Shown: one piece after another, positions 19,201-27,693 of the stretch
Layout of the letters: every line of letters begins with the position of its first letter
Numbering within the stretch: the stretch's first letter is position 1
Source of the DNA: CAWDMN01 sp963803155
Lineage (GTDB): Bacteria > Acidobacteriota > Terriglobia > Versatilivoradales > Versatilivoraceae
Direction of reading: 5' to 3'
Assembly: GCA_963803155.1 (NCBI GenBank)
Contig: CAWDMN010000087.1
Coordinates: 62,001-126,000 of the forward strand
DNA: 64,000 nucleotides
The notes under the pieces: model-generated
The model's input: only the letters and a program-made list of their open reading frames with translations
Database searches by the model: none
What the model was told of the DNA's origin: nothing
Made by a program: the position numbers and the translations under genes

Positions 19201-20058
19201 ATTTTCTTCCACCCTCAGTATGGAGCGCTGGGTGTTTACTCTTCCATTGGACAGTCTTGGTATAACGGCGGGAGCTTTTCCTTGCGGCAACGCTGGGGGA
19301 ACGACTTGATGTTTGATTTCAATTACACCCTTTCCAAATCTTTCGATTACACTTCGACTTTGACCGGCGCGTATACTTCCACCTTTTCCAATGGTCTGCT
19401 CCGGAATCCGCTCAATCCCAAACAGGCCCGCGCAATTTCCGATTACGATCTCCCGCACAACTTCAACGCCAATTACCTGGTGGGTCTCCCCTTCGGCAAA
19501 GGCAAGCGGTTCCTGAGCCATGCCCCCGGAGTCGCCAATGCCTTCCTGGGCGGATGGCAACTGAGCGGAGTCTTTCGCCTGCATAGCGGCTATCCTTATG
19601 ATGTCAGCGATGTCGGCCAATGGGCTACCAACTGGCAGCTGACCAGCCGGGGAGTTCGAATCAAATCGGTGACCGCCAATACAAATCCCAACTATAACGG
19701 CGAGCCGAACGCCTTCCAAGATCCGGTGGCAGTCTATAAATCCTTTCGCAGCGCCCGGGCCGGCGAAGATGGCGACCGAAACATTTTCCGGCTTCCCCGT
19801 TATTTCTGCCTCGACTCCGCTTTGAGTAAAACTTTTAACCTGCCTTATGCCGAAGGTCACAAGCTGCAATTCCGCGCGGAGGTCTTCAACGTGACCAACA
19901 CTCAGCCTTTTGGCATCATCGATAGTACTTCCCTTCTGCAGGACCCATGGCGGGGTGAACCTGAACCTGGATTTGGCCGTTTCATCGGTTCGCAGAGTCC
20001 TGCCGGGGAAAACAGGCCGGGTCGTGTGATGCAGTTTGCACTGCGATATATCTTTTAA
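16225..20058 (+). CDS. TonB-dependent receptor, Oar-like, 1277 residues
   Basis: The ATG at 16225 follows gaggagg at 16213-16219. The signal peptide is MRKHRFHNSIFALSLSALLA and continues to SFAQ. A CarboxypepD_reg domain follows (SLRGTVLDPQGQAVVGAMVK ... YSFTAVPPGTYILEAEAPGF). The plug contains MPLNARNIVNLLSLQPGVTP and NITLDGVDVNEEQGG, typical of the large acidobacterial receptors. The remainder is the outer-membrane barrel, ending RVMQFALRYIF with the terminal aromatic residue used by the BAM machinery. No cognate SusD-like lipoprotein gene is adjacent, which is usual in Acidobacteriota. Likely role: energy-dependent uptake of a large substrate, or adhesion as for Oar. It is about 240 residues longer than the receptor at 9797 and differs in the plug, so it is not a recent duplicate. 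Confidence 0.93.
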   Translation: MRKHRFHNSIFALSLSALLAIFTFSSLSFAQTGTSSLRGTVLDPQGQAVVGAMVKIGNIEKNYSRSMTSNETGGYSFTAVPPGTYILEAEAPGFKKAVISEVRAQVDTSTTLDLHLEIGEITQTVVVNSEAAAPINTVDATLGVPFENRRITEMPLNARNIVNLLSLQPGVTPSGEVNGGRRDQSNITLDGVDVNEEQGGLDAVAKALNYNSNASDNQIFVAFASVLRTPPDSVQEFRVTTSNPNADQGRSSGAQVSMVTKSGTNQFHGSLYEFHRNTVTTANDWFNNQAGSFGADDPEVVSGAKKAGDPKLPRPKLIRNIFGGSLGGPIIKDRLFFFYNYEGRRDSSETAVPVREVPTETLREGIVRYENTEGGITNLAPADIARLYPATGGVNTAILALLKTAPLPNDNTIGDGLNIAGYRFNAPTPIEMGTHIARFDYILNTKQNLFVRANYQNDKYAQAPQFPGTPSPNIWVHPKGLVAGHIWTLSNTLVNNARFGLTRQAFSQQGDSDQNLVWVRFVYQPYLYQRAVNRTTPVYNVSDDLSWVKQKHSFQFGTNLRFIRNNRESYANSFDMAVINPSYYAGSGASLTDPLTDLPSGGRFNTRAAVAAVLGRYSDYTSNVIYNKEGQIQPAGTASKRTFGTEEYEFYLQDSWKLRSNLTLTYGLRWGVNTPVYEANGYQVQPTVSLGEYFDRRVAGMETGKPMNDPITVDLSGPANGKRGYYNMEWDKFAPSVGLAWSPDFGDNLFGRMFGRNGRSVIRGGYRMIYDRIGSQLAVSFDLNNSLGFSSSSTIGANTMNVTDSLGPLYTNLSPDVRNFPYLELPGPLAFPLSKPSDGRRRIESTLDDTITTPVHHTWNISYGRELPKGLSLEFSYVGGVGRHLLSTRDIMHPNNLRDPKSGQTWYQAAGILADLRDKNVPYNSPNVPNIPFFENFFPGNSIAQAFGDPGLEGLTPSQMAYAFAASDYYGITDWTYMQDVLDNASPVTGPGIFFHPQYGALGVYSSIGQSWYNGGSFSLRQRWGNDLMFDFNYTLSKSFDYTSTLTGAYTSTFSNGLLRNPLNPKQARAISDYDLPHNFNANYLVGLPFGKGKRFLSHAPGVANAFLGGWQLSGVFRLHSGYPYDVSDVGQWATNWQLTSRGVRIKSVTANTNPNYNGEPNAFQDPVAVYKSFRSARAGEDGDRNIFRLPRYFCLDSALSKTFNLPYAEGHKLQFRAEVFNVTNTQPFGIIDSTSLLQDPWRGEPEPGFGRFIGSQSPAGENRPGRVMQFALRYIF

Positions 20059-20141
20059 TGGAACTCTATTTCGAATTAAGCTGAGTTAGGAACGTAATGA
20101 TTGAAAACTCTCCAATCGGGATGCAATTAAAAGTGAGAGGC

Positions 20142-20281
20142 AACTACTCAGTACCCCTCTGTTTGGTAGCCACGCTGAGTGCATTTTACGAGGCGGGGAG
20201 TCTGGCCATCCAGCCAAAAGCCCACGCCCTCGCGAGAAAACGCTCTCCGTGGCTACCAGTCACCCTGGGGGCTGAGTAGAT
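20142..20281. repeat. Nested palindrome of about 140 bp downstream of the TonB receptor
   Basis: Outer arms ctactcagtacccc and gggggctgagtag are inverted. Inner arms ggtagccacg and cgtggctacc are also inverted. A hairpin gtgggaggcg/cgcctcccac follows at about 20323-20373. The stretch from 20059 to 20574 has no gene. Confidence 0.7.
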
Positions 20282-20574
20282 ACAGTGAGAGAAATATGAG
20301 CCGCTGCAATTGACCAAGAATGTGGGAGGCGGACTCCGTCCGGCGACTGCAGCACCGCTGAGCGCGCCTCCCACTTTCACCATCACCTCTCGCGGACTGT
20401 TTCATCAATCCCAAGAATAACATGGCATTTCAAGGCCGCGGAACGGCAATCGAAGGTAGGCCAGCCTTTCATGGCCGGCTTTATGAATTGCCTTTTGCGG
20501 ATGCGACGCCAATCGGCGGCTAATATTTGGGCAACCGGCTGGAATTCAATCACGATGATCTGATCGCAACGCCT

Positions 20575-21402
20575 CTAAATTGTCTTATCCAAAAGAAAGG
20601 AAAGTTTGTCGCGATAATTGCGGCTCATGGTGATTTTGGTTTTGTTGTGCAGGACAATTTGGTAATCGCCATGAAACAGGGGATGGAGTTCGACGATTTG
20701 GTCCAGGTTCACGATTGTGGATCGGTGCACCCGGGCAAAACGGTTGGGGTTCAGTTTCTTTTCCACGTCACTGATTTTCCCTCTGATCAACGATTGCCCG
20801 CCGGGGTGGTGAATTTGCAGATAATCTCCCGCCGCTTCAATCCAAATGATCTCTTCCACTTTTAGAATGCTGATGCGCCCGGAAGATTTAACCACCAGAC
20901 GATCCAGGTAAGCGGCCGATTCCGCGGATTGCGATCCTACCGCCAATTCCAAATTTTTTTGCCGCTCTTTGATTTCTTCCAGCAAGGCCAGCAGCGGGCC
21001 ATTTTCCAGCGGAGACGAGCACTGCAACAAGGTTTGACGGGTATGTTCAATGGCCTCTTTAAACCGTTCCACTCCAAAGGGCTTCAAGAGGTAATCCAGA
21101 GCATGGACTCGGAAGGCTTCAATGGCATATTGATCATAAGCCGTCACAAAAATTACCGAAGGTAATTCTTCTTTCTCCAAGGCGCAGAGAACGCCAAACC
21201 CGTTGTTCCCTGGCATTTGCACATCCAAGAAAATCAAATCAGGCCGCTCTTGTTTGATGCGATCAATGGCAGACGGCCCATCCGCGCATTCTCCCAACAG
21301 TTCAAAGTCCGGCTCATCCGCCAGCAATTTGCGAAGCCAGCGCCGGGCCAGAGGCTCATCATCTACAATCAGCGTTCTGATTTTCCTGGTATTATCATTC
21401 AT
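20575..21402 (-). CDS. LytTR-family response regulator
   Basis: The 275-residue product has an N-terminal receiver domain (TLIVDDEPLARRWLRKLLAD, phosphoacceptor Asp in LIFLDVQMPG, conserved VTAYDQYAIEAF and LLKPF) and a C-terminal LytTR DNA-binding domain (SILKVEEIIWIEAAGDYLQI ... FARVHRSTIVNLDQI). It should bind direct repeats upstream of its targets when phosphorylated. Its start codon overlaps the end of the histidine kinase gene by 8 nt, so the two form one operon and a cognate pair. AlgR/LytR-type systems often govern envelope or polysaccharide functions, but the target here is unknown. Confidence 0.95.
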   Translation of the reverse strand: MNDNTRKIRTLIVDDEPLARRWLRKLLADEPDFELLGECADGPSAIDRIKQERPDLIFLDVQMPGNNGFGVLCALEKEELPSVIFVTAYDQYAIEAFRVHALDYLLKPFGVERFKEAIEHTRQTLLQCSSPLENGPLLALLEEIKERQKNLELAVGSQSAESAAYLDRLVVKSSGRISILKVEEIIWIEAAGDYLQIHHPGGQSLIRGKISDVEKKLNPNRFARVHRSTIVNLDQIVELHPLFHGDYQIVLHNKTKITMSRNYRDKLSFLLDKTI

Positions 21403-22534
21403 GGACTATTGCCTCGGGAAGAGGGACCTCCCGGAATGGGAAACTTATGGTGGCGCATAATCCGCCCTCGGCCAGGTTTTCCAATTCCACCCGCTGATCT
21501 TCTCCAAATAACTGGCGCAAACGCTCACGGGAATTGGATAGCCCTATCCCTAAGCCATTTCTGCATTCCGTTTTTCCTGTCATTCCGGGCCCATTGTCCT
21601 TCACCTGCAACACCAATCGATGATTCTGCCTGTGGGCGCTTACTTTCAAGCGTCCCTCTCCCGGCGTCTGTGTAATTCCATGCTGGATGGCATTCTCCAC
21701 CAAGGGTTGAAGAATAAAATTGGGAACCAGCACATTCTGGAGTAAGGGAGCAATATCGAATTCAATTTTCAAACGATCATTGAACCGCATCTGTTCAATG
21801 GCCAGATAGAGTTTCAGAAATTCCAATTCCTCTCGCAGCGGCACCAAAGTTTGATCCAATTTTTTGAGCGTCAATCGCAAGAGGTTGCTCAGGGTCTCCA
21901 GCATGCGGCAGGCGGCTTCGGCATCTTCGCGGACCAGCACATAGATGGCATTCAAGGTATTAAAAAGGAAGTGGGGGTGAAGCTGCATTTGCAATGCCTG
22001 CAAGTGGGCTTTGGCGAGCCTCGCCTCCAATTCAGCGGCCTTGCGCGCTCCTTGGATGTAAAGCAGGTAATAGTCGTAGGCGTAACTCAAAAATACAATG
22101 GGCAGGAAATGGACTAATCGCCAATAAGGATTCAGCTGAAGCATCACGGTGAAGATATTCTTGAAAGTGTACCGCGTTTCCTCCGGGAAAAGCACCGGAA
22201 TGACGGCCGCATAAATATTTACATAAATGAACAAATGCAGAGCGGATATCAGAAGTCCCATTCCCACCATGACCAATAAGTTTCGCCATCGGCGGGGAGA
22301 GTCGAGCGGGAATTTGCGGGTGAGTTGCAGAATCAGGATAATAAGAATCCCCCACGCCAGGGAGTTGATGACATGATCGATCGCCAGACTGTAAAGGTAA
22401 TCCATCAGGGGTTCTTTGCGGCTTTCGGCGTCCCAATGATACCTTTGCATGGTCATGAAGACAGCCAGGATCTGATAGATGCCGAAGACCACGATCCAGC
22501 GATGCCAAAGGTCGCGCCAGAAGATTTTTTTCAT
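21395..22534 (-). CDS. Sensor histidine kinase, LytS/YehU type
   Basis: The 379-residue product has an N-terminal membrane part with about four to five hydrophobic segments (for example WIVVFGIYQILAVFMTM and HVINSLAWGILIILIL). The His_kinase domain follows with QMQLHPHFLFNTLNAIYVLV as the H-box (the HPHFLFN signature of this group) and a HATPase with LVENAIQHG as N-box and GLGIGLSNSRERL as G-box. It has no recognisable extracytoplasmic sensor domain, so the membrane part itself may sense. It overlaps the LytTR regulator downstream by 8 nt and is probably the first gene of a two-gene operon. Confidence 0.94.
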   Translation of the reverse strand: MKKIFWRDLWHRWIVVFGIYQILAVFMTMQRYHWDAESRKEPLMDYLYSLAIDHVINSLAWGILIILILQLTRKFPLDSPRRWRNLLVMVGMGLLISALHLFIYVNIYAAVIPVLFPEETRYTFKNIFTVMLQLNPYWRLVHFLPIVFLSYAYDYYLLYIQGARKAAELEARLAKAHLQALQMQLHPHFLFNTLNAIYVLVREDAEAACRMLETLSNLLRLTLKKLDQTLVPLREELEFLKLYLAIEQMRFNDRLKIEFDIAPLLQNVLVPNFILQPLVENAIQHGITQTPGEGRLKVSAHRQNHRLVLQVKDNGPGMTGKTECRNGLGIGLSNSRERLRQLFGEDQRVELENLAEGGLCATISFPFREVPLPEAIVHE

Positions 22535-23101
22535 TGGACCCTCTTTAGAATTTGCGGTCGGGCAGGGTTCGAGGTGGGTAGCGCGTAAAGAATCATAACA
22601 AATTCACGGAAGGAGAAAAAGTGAAAAACCGTCTTCGGATGCAATTCAAACCGGCCTGCGGATGGATGAGGAAAAAGAAAGAACGAGAACAACCCTTAGG
22701 TGGAATCTTGAACAATCCAAAGGAAACGGCGGTGCAGATAGGCCCGAGGCGTATTGACGGCGGATAAAGTGGAAGGCGCGCGCGGCCACCGTCACCCGCG
22801 CAGCGCTCATTTTTTAGTTTAAATCAGGAAGGTTGGCCGACGGAGTCCGCCGCCCGCTTTCCCCTTTTATCCATACGCCACTTTGAATCGCACTCGGACA
22901 TCGAATTTGAGCACAGTTATTTGGGCTTGGGGGAAGAAGTTTTTTATGTCATCATGGTGGAACAAATTCCGATGAGGGGAAGAAGGGTTTTCACACCAAA
23001 TAACGAATCGCGATGGCATTTCGGGGCAGAATCTCCAAGGAGGACGCAGTGTGGACCCGCTTAGAGACATCCGAGAGAATGGTGTAAAATAAGTCTCCAA
23101 A
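22535..23101. other. Gene-free interval between divergent units
   Basis: About 570 bp between the kinase gene start and the SAM hydrolase gene carry no supported gene. Both units must be promoted from here. I see no repeat of the families listed elsewhere. Confidence 0.5.
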
Positions 23102-23112
23102 AAGGAGGGCAA

Positions 23113-23955
23113 GTGTCCAAAGCGAAATCCATTATCACTCTGACTACAGATTTCGGACTGAGCGATCCTTTTGTCGGCATTCTTAAAGGAGTCATCCACA
23201 ACATTACACCGGATGCGGTGATCGTAGACATTACTCATGGGATTAGCTCGCACGACATTTTGGAGGCCGCTCTGGCCATTCGCTCTAGCCATTACTATTT
23301 CCCGCGCGGATCGATTCATGTGGTGGTGGTAGATCCGGGAGTGGGGACATCTCGCCGGCCGTTGTTGCTCGTTACCGAAAATCACCTATTAGTCGGACCG
23401 GACAATGGCGTTTTCTGGCCCATTTTTAAGTCTGCGCCCGAGTCCACGGTCATTCACCTGACCAAGGATGAATATTTCTTAAAACCGGTCAGCCACACAT
23501 TTCACGGTCGGGATATCTTTGCCCCCGTGGCCGCCTGGTTGAGCAAGGGTGTGGATCCATTGGATATGGGTGAAATTGTAGAGGCCCCCAAGGCTTTAAA
23601 TGTCCCGGAAGTCCGAAAAATTGGGACCAGCAAGCTGATTGGCACTATTTTGCGAGTGGATAAATTTGGAAATCTGATCACTAATTTGGCTCCCGCGGAC
23701 CTCCCTTCTTCAGAAGGCGAGTCTGCCCCCTATGTGTTCATCATCGGCTCCCATAGAATTTGTCAATTCCGTCGCAGTTACGCGGGTGCCGCTTCCGGAG
23801 AATTTTTTGCCATTTGGGGCAGTTCGGGACTGTTGGAAATTTCGGTAAATCAAGCTTCGGCCGCGGAATTGCTAGGAGTGCGAAAGAATCATGAATTTGA
23901 TGTGGAACTGGTGAGTCTTTCTCCTGGCGGAATCAGTGGCATCATGGAGTGGTGA
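23113..23955 (+). CDS. SAM hydroxide adenosyltransferase (SAM hydrolase, DUF62 family)
   Basis: The 280-residue product begins at a GTG at 23113 behind an aaggagg site at 23102-23108. It has the fold signatures ITLTTDFGLSDPFVGILKGV and VVVDPGVGTSRRPL at about residues 74-87, then FHGRDIFAPVAAWL. Asp and Arg of the second motif and His of the third fit the Asp-Arg-His triad that activates water in SAM hydroxide adenosyltransferases, which convert S-adenosylmethionine to adenosine and methionine. The loop insertion typical of the fluorinase branch is not evident, so halogenation is unlikely. It is followed by the GAF-Fis gene after a 244-bp gap. Physiological role: probably SAM turnover. Confidence 0.92.
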   Translation: MSKAKSIITLTTDFGLSDPFVGILKGVIHNITPDAVIVDITHGISSHDILEAALAIRSSHYYFPRGSIHVVVVDPGVGTSRRPLLLVTENHLLVGPDNGVFWPIFKSAPESTVIHLTKDEYFLKPVSHTFHGRDIFAPVAAWLSKGVDPLDMGEIVEAPKALNVPEVRKIGTSKLIGTILRVDKFGNLITNLAPADLPSSEGESAPYVFIIGSHRICQFRRSYAGAASGEFFAIWGSSGLLEISVNQASAAELLGVRKNHEFDVELVSLSPGGISGIMEW

Positions 23956-24199
23956 AACGGCAAACCGCCCTTTCAATGAATCCTCGGACTTTTCAGAATC
24001 CCCTGTCTGTTTTAAGATCTTCAGTTCTCTGGCGTTCGTCCATATTTAATCCTTGCATGGAGTCGCAAGCCTCCCTTGGATCGCATCTATTCGCGCTGGT
24101 GCATTTCAGCCCGCACTTTTATCGGGCCGATCACTTGCGGGCTCTCCCCACTTGTGTAAAACTATGCATAGTCAACATTGAAATGGAAAGGGGCCAATC

Positions 24200-24934
24200 T
24201 TGTTCTCTATCAGTCGAGAAATCAGAGGCGATTATAGTGACCTATTGTTGGAAATGGCTGAAGCCTTATTGGTTCCGGGCAGACTGCTCAATAAAACTCT
24301 GGCGATCCTCGTTCATCTCTCCAATTGCGAGCGTGGCGCGGTTTTCTCTCTGGCCGCCGATAACAAGCTGGAACCGCAAACCTCCTTTAATGTGCCGTCC
24401 AATGCTTCGGGCCTATTGAGGGATGTTTGCAACAACTATTTGGGAGACCTCAATCATCGGACCCCGATGACTTATGTGCCTGACACCCGCAAGGATGACA
24501 AGTTCAGAAAAATCTCTATCCTGAAGAATAGCGATATACTCTCCTTTGCCTGTTTGCCGCTAATTCTGGAAGAAAAAGTTCATGGAGTGCTCTATCTCGA
24601 CAGTACTTCCTCCGCACAGATTTTTACGCCCAGCGATTTGGAAAGAATTTCCCGTTTCTCCCGTCTTACGATTCATGCCTTGATTCGAGAGCAGATGCTG
24701 GCGGATACGCGGGTAAATGTTCCCACTGTTTCCGTGGATGATTATTTGGCGGAACGCTCCATTGAAGATTTGGAGCGTCAACAATTGCATACTTTACTCG
24801 AGAAACACAATTGGAACGTCACTCGCACCGCCAATTCTCTGGAGATGCCGAGAAGAACCCTCTACAATAAAATGGCGAAATATGGCATTCATCGCCCTCG
24901 TCGCGGGAATTCCATAAAATCCAAGACGGACTGA
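24200..24934 (+). CDS. GAF domain plus Fis-type helix-turn-helix regulator
   Basis: The 244-residue product starts at a TTG at 24200. An in-frame stop 21 nt upstream and a gaaagggg site at about 24186-24193 support this start. Residues of about 15-165 form a GAF domain (RLLNKTLAILVHLSNCERGA ... SFACLPLILEEKVHGVLYLD). The C-terminus, about 190-232, is a Fis-type DNA-binding helix-turn-helix (LLEKHNWNVTRTANSLEMPR and then RTLYNKMAKYGI), as at the end of NtrC-class activators. The AAA+ sigma-54 interaction domain that normally lies between is absent. It could therefore act as a ligand-responsive regulator without ATPase function. It ends 21 bp before mutY and is likely cotranscribed with it. Confidence 0.87.
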   Translation: MFSISREIRGDYSDLLLEMAEALLVPGRLLNKTLAILVHLSNCERGAVFSLAADNKLEPQTSFNVPSNASGLLRDVCNNYLGDLNHRTPMTYVPDTRKDDKFRKISILKNSDILSFACLPLILEEKVHGVLYLDSTSSAQIFTPSDLERISRFSRLTIHALIREQMLADTRVNVPTVSVDDYLAERSIEDLERQQLHTLLEKHNWNVTRTANSLEMPRRTLYNKMAKYGIHRPRRGNSIKSKTD

Positions 24935-24955
24935 ACGTTCCAAATCCTTCCACAG

Positions 24956-26074
24956 ATGTCTTCGCGCGAGTTCTCCCCCAAGGCGAATTTCCTGAACGCT
25001 CAACAGAGAAGAGAGCTGTGCCGCGCTTTGTTAAACTGGTTTCGGCAACACGGGCGCGTCTTGCCTTGGCGCAAGAACAAGGACCCCTACAGGATCTGGA
25101 TATCTGAAATCATGCTCCAGCAAACCCAGGTCCAGACCGTGGTCCCTTATTTCCGGCGATTTTTGAGACAATTCCCCCACATCGAGGATCTGGCGAGGGC
25201 GCCGCTTTCCGAAGTTCTGAAAGCCTGGGCTGGACTTGGTTATTATGCTCGTGCCCGTAATATGAAAAAAGCCGCTGAGGCCATAATTCAGAACTTTTCC
25301 GGCTCTTTTCCCCGACAATACGACCAATTGCTCGCTTTGCCGGGAATTGGGCGTTATACAGCCGGGGCCATCCTGAGCATAGCCTTCGGAGAGCCTCGGC
25401 CTTTGGTGGATGGAAATGTCGCGCGCGTCTTTGCGCGCCTCATGCTTTGGGACGATCTGACCAACGGGTCTCAATCCGCGAGGCTTTGGACGCTGGCTCA
25501 GGAATTGCTCCCAGCCAGTTCCCCTGGTGATTTCAATGAAGCCCTGATGGAATTAGGTGCAACCATATGTTTGCCGCGAGTTCCCCAATGTCCGTTTTGC
25601 CCCTGGAAGTTTCACTGTCAAGCCTGGGCGGAGGGCCGCCAAAATTCAATTCCCACTCGTAAAAAAAGGCTGGCCCCTCGCGAGGTAAGTCTCGCGGCGG
25701 TGGTGATCATAAAGCGAGGGAGAGTCTTATTAATTCATCGCCAGGGCGAGAAATGGCTGGAGGGATTTTGGGACTTCCCCCAGATGGAGCATGGTGAAAC
25801 CCAGCCAGCCGCGCGGATCTTCTCCGAGTTGAGCCGCCAGTTGGGAATTACGATTGAGAAACCACGATGGATAGGAAGTCTGCGACACGGGATCACCAGG
25901 CATAGGATCACCTATGCCATTTATCTCCTTCGTCTCGATCCGTGGCAAGAAGCAGCGCCAAAACAGAAAACCTGGCGTTGGGTCTCCTGGGGCCGGCTCG
26001 ATCAATTTCCCCTGGGAGCGGTCACTCGTCAAATGGCGCAGTTGGCTTATGCCTCCAGACGATTCCTCAAATGA
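24956..26074 (+). CDS. mutY: A/G-specific adenine DNA glycosylase
   Basis: The 372-residue product matches MutY in order. WISEIMLQQTQVQTVVPYF contains the catalytic Glu; LLALPGIGRYTAGAI is the helix-hairpin-helix, with the catalytic Asp in PLVDGNVARVF. The iron-sulphur cluster ligands are in CLPRVPQCPFCPWKFHC, spaced C-x6-C-x2-C-x5-C. The C-terminal part is a NUDIX-like 8-oxoG recognition domain starting around VSLAAVVIIKRGRVLLIHR. The enzyme removes adenine mispaired with 8-oxoguanine. It follows the GAF-Fis gene by 21 bp. Confidence 0.97.
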   Translation: MSSREFSPKANFLNAQQRRELCRALLNWFRQHGRVLPWRKNKDPYRIWISEIMLQQTQVQTVVPYFRRFLRQFPHIEDLARAPLSEVLKAWAGLGYYARARNMKKAAEAIIQNFSGSFPRQYDQLLALPGIGRYTAGAILSIAFGEPRPLVDGNVARVFARLMLWDDLTNGSQSARLWTLAQELLPASSPGDFNEALMELGATICLPRVPQCPFCPWKFHCQAWAEGRQNSIPTRKKRLAPREVSLAAVVIIKRGRVLLIHRQGEKWLEGFWDFPQMEHGETQPAARIFSELSRQLGITIEKPRWIGSLRHGITRHRITYAIYLLRLDPWQEAAPKQKTWRWVSWGRLDQFPLGAVTRQMAQLAYASRRFLK

Positions 26075-26268
26075 AATGGAGGAAGGCATCGCGGCAAAGG
26101 TCAAAGACAATTCTTGCCGGGATCGGGTATAATGAACTTAAACGGGACGGTCGGAATTTCTTGACATTTAATCCGCCGGCCCCAAAAATGAGATCATTAT
26201 CTCTCGCATTTTATGTCGGAACCTATGTTGCAATTTGGCTGCCTTGCCGAATGAAAGGAGCTTTGCCC

Positions 26269-26595
26269 ATGAGCGACAACCTTCTTGAGTTTTCCGATGC
26301 AAATTTTGAAAAGGAAGTCTTGCGGTCGGACACTCCCGTGTTGGTTGATTTCTGGGCCCCCTGGTGTGGACCCTGTCGGATGATCGCCCCAGTTGTGGAG
26401 CAAATCGCCAATGAATTTGCGGGCCGGATTAAAGTGGGGAAATTGAATACCGACGATAATGGGGGAATTTCTGAGCGTTATGACATCAGGAGCATTCCCA
26501 CTCTTGTGCTCTTCAAAAATGGACAAGTTGCGGATCGAAAAATCGGCGCTCTTCCCAAGAAAGAATTGGAGACGCTGTTGAATGCTCATGTGTAA
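26269..26595 (+). CDS. trxA: Thioredoxin
   Basis: The 108-residue product from ATG 26269 follows an aaaggag site at 26254-26260 with 8 nt spacing. It contains VDFWAPWCGPCRMIAP with the canonical WCGPC active site at residues 32-36, and cis-proline in RSIPTLVLFKNG. Length is that of a typical cytoplasmic thioredoxin. The frame stays open far upstream, but that part overlaps mutY and has no family similarity. It is a possible electron source for redoxins elsewhere in the window. Confidence 0.96.
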   Translation: MSDNLLEFSDANFEKEVLRSDTPVLVDFWAPWCGPCRMIAPVVEQIANEFAGRIKVGKLNTDDNGGISERYDIRSIPTLVLFKNGQVADRKIGALPKKELETLLNAHV

Positions 26596-26715
26596 TGTGT
26601 CATTCCCCCGCTTTCCTGGGGCCGTTAGTTGAGAAAAGGACTCAGAGCACTGAAAAAATCGGAGGAAATAAACATAGCAGTCCCGCAGTCAGCCCAAGAG
26701 AATGAAGAAGGAATA

Positions 26716-26818
26716 ATGGAGGCGGCCTGCCCTCAGGCCGTCTTTGCATGTTTGGCAATCTTAGGCGGGGTGAGAGCATCCTGCCTCCATCCACGCTATT
26801 TTCTTTGGAGTTATGCCA
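26716..26818. repeat. Dispersed ~105-bp palindromic repeat, family C, copy 2, overlapping a start codon
   Basis: The element runs from atggaggcggcctgccctca to gttatgcca and matches 14518-14623. Its right end contributes the ggag ribosome binding site and the ATG at 26813 of the downstream cyclase-family gene. Confidence 0.8.
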
Positions 26819-27448
26819 CGCCGAATTTACGATATTTCTCTCACGATTGAGCCGGGAATGTTGGCCTTTGAAGGGGATCCTCCCGTTGCCATTCATCGCA
26901 GCCGTTTGATTTCCCACGGTGATCCCTACAATCTCACCGCGCTTGCCTTCGGTTCCCACACCGGCACACACATGGATGCTCCCCGTCACTTCAATGATCG
27001 GAGCCCCGCCATGGATGAGGTCTCGCTCGATCATTTTTATGGCCCGGCTCGAGTTTTGGAGATTCCCGGGAAAGAAGCCATCCAAGCGCAAGATCTGCGC
27101 CCCTTCGAGATTCAGCGAGGTGAAATCATTCTCTTGAAAACTCGCAATTCCGAATTTATTCGGGAGCGGCAATTCCGGCGAGATTTTTCCTATTTGACTC
27201 TCGACGCCGCCCAGCATTTGCTGGATTCGGGCATTTTGACGATTGGGATCGATTATCTCTCCTTGGAAAAATTTGATAGCCAGGACTTCGCCGTCCACCA
27301 CACACTGCTGGACAACAACATAATCATCCTTGAGGGATTGGTGCTTGCTGAGGTCCCCGCGGGGGACTATCAATTGATTGCCCTGCCTCTAAAAATCAAA
27401 GAAGGGGACGGTAGTCCCGTTCGTGCCATTCTGGTGCGGGAAGAATAA
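26813..27448 (+). CDS. Cyclase-family metal-dependent hydrolase (kynurenine formamidase-like)
   Basis: The 211-residue product begins MPRRIYDISLTIEPGMLAFE. It carries the family motif HTGTHMDAPRHF at about residues 51-62, whose histidines and aspartate bind the catalytic metal, and a second metal-site region at about IGIDYLSLEKFDSQDFAVHH. Members include bacterial arylformamidase KynB and other cyclase-like amide or lactone hydrolases. No tryptophan-degradation genes are nearby, so KynB activity is only one option. The start codon and its ggag site lie within the right end of a dispersed repeat. Confidence 0.9.
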   Translation: MPRRIYDISLTIEPGMLAFEGDPPVAIHRSRLISHGDPYNLTALAFGSHTGTHMDAPRHFNDRSPAMDEVSLDHFYGPARVLEIPGKEAIQAQDLRPFEIQRGEIILLKTRNSEFIRERQFRRDFSYLTLDAAQHLLDSGILTIGIDYLSLEKFDSQDFAVHHTLLDNNIIILEGLVLAEVPAGDYQLIALPLKIKEGDGSPVRAILVREE

Positions 27449-27693
27449 AAAGATCTTGAGTCAACCAATCGAGGAAGAGAACGCATTTAGATGGCTGCAA
27501 TCCTGGCCAAAATCCTTGAACCTTGCCGGTTCGTGATTGCGAAGTCCACCACAGACTACTTCAATCGCACATTCTCGTAATTTGGAGCAAAGTGGACGCA
27601 CAAGGGCTGGTTAGCCGGCTCGCGCCTCGGGCCGGCCTTTGTGAGCCTGCTCGCGGGCCAGCTCAGCATCGCAGTCGAATATGATACGCAAGA

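Noticed and set aside
23113..23955. SAM-dependent halogenase (fluorinase/chlorinase) activity for the DUF62 protein
   Set aside because: The Asp-Arg-His hydrolase triad appears present and the fluorinase loop insertion is not evident.
23949..24419. Plus-strand frame overlapping the end of the SAM hydrolase gene and the start of the GAF-Fis gene
   Set aside because: It overlaps well-supported coding sequence in another frame and resembles no protein.
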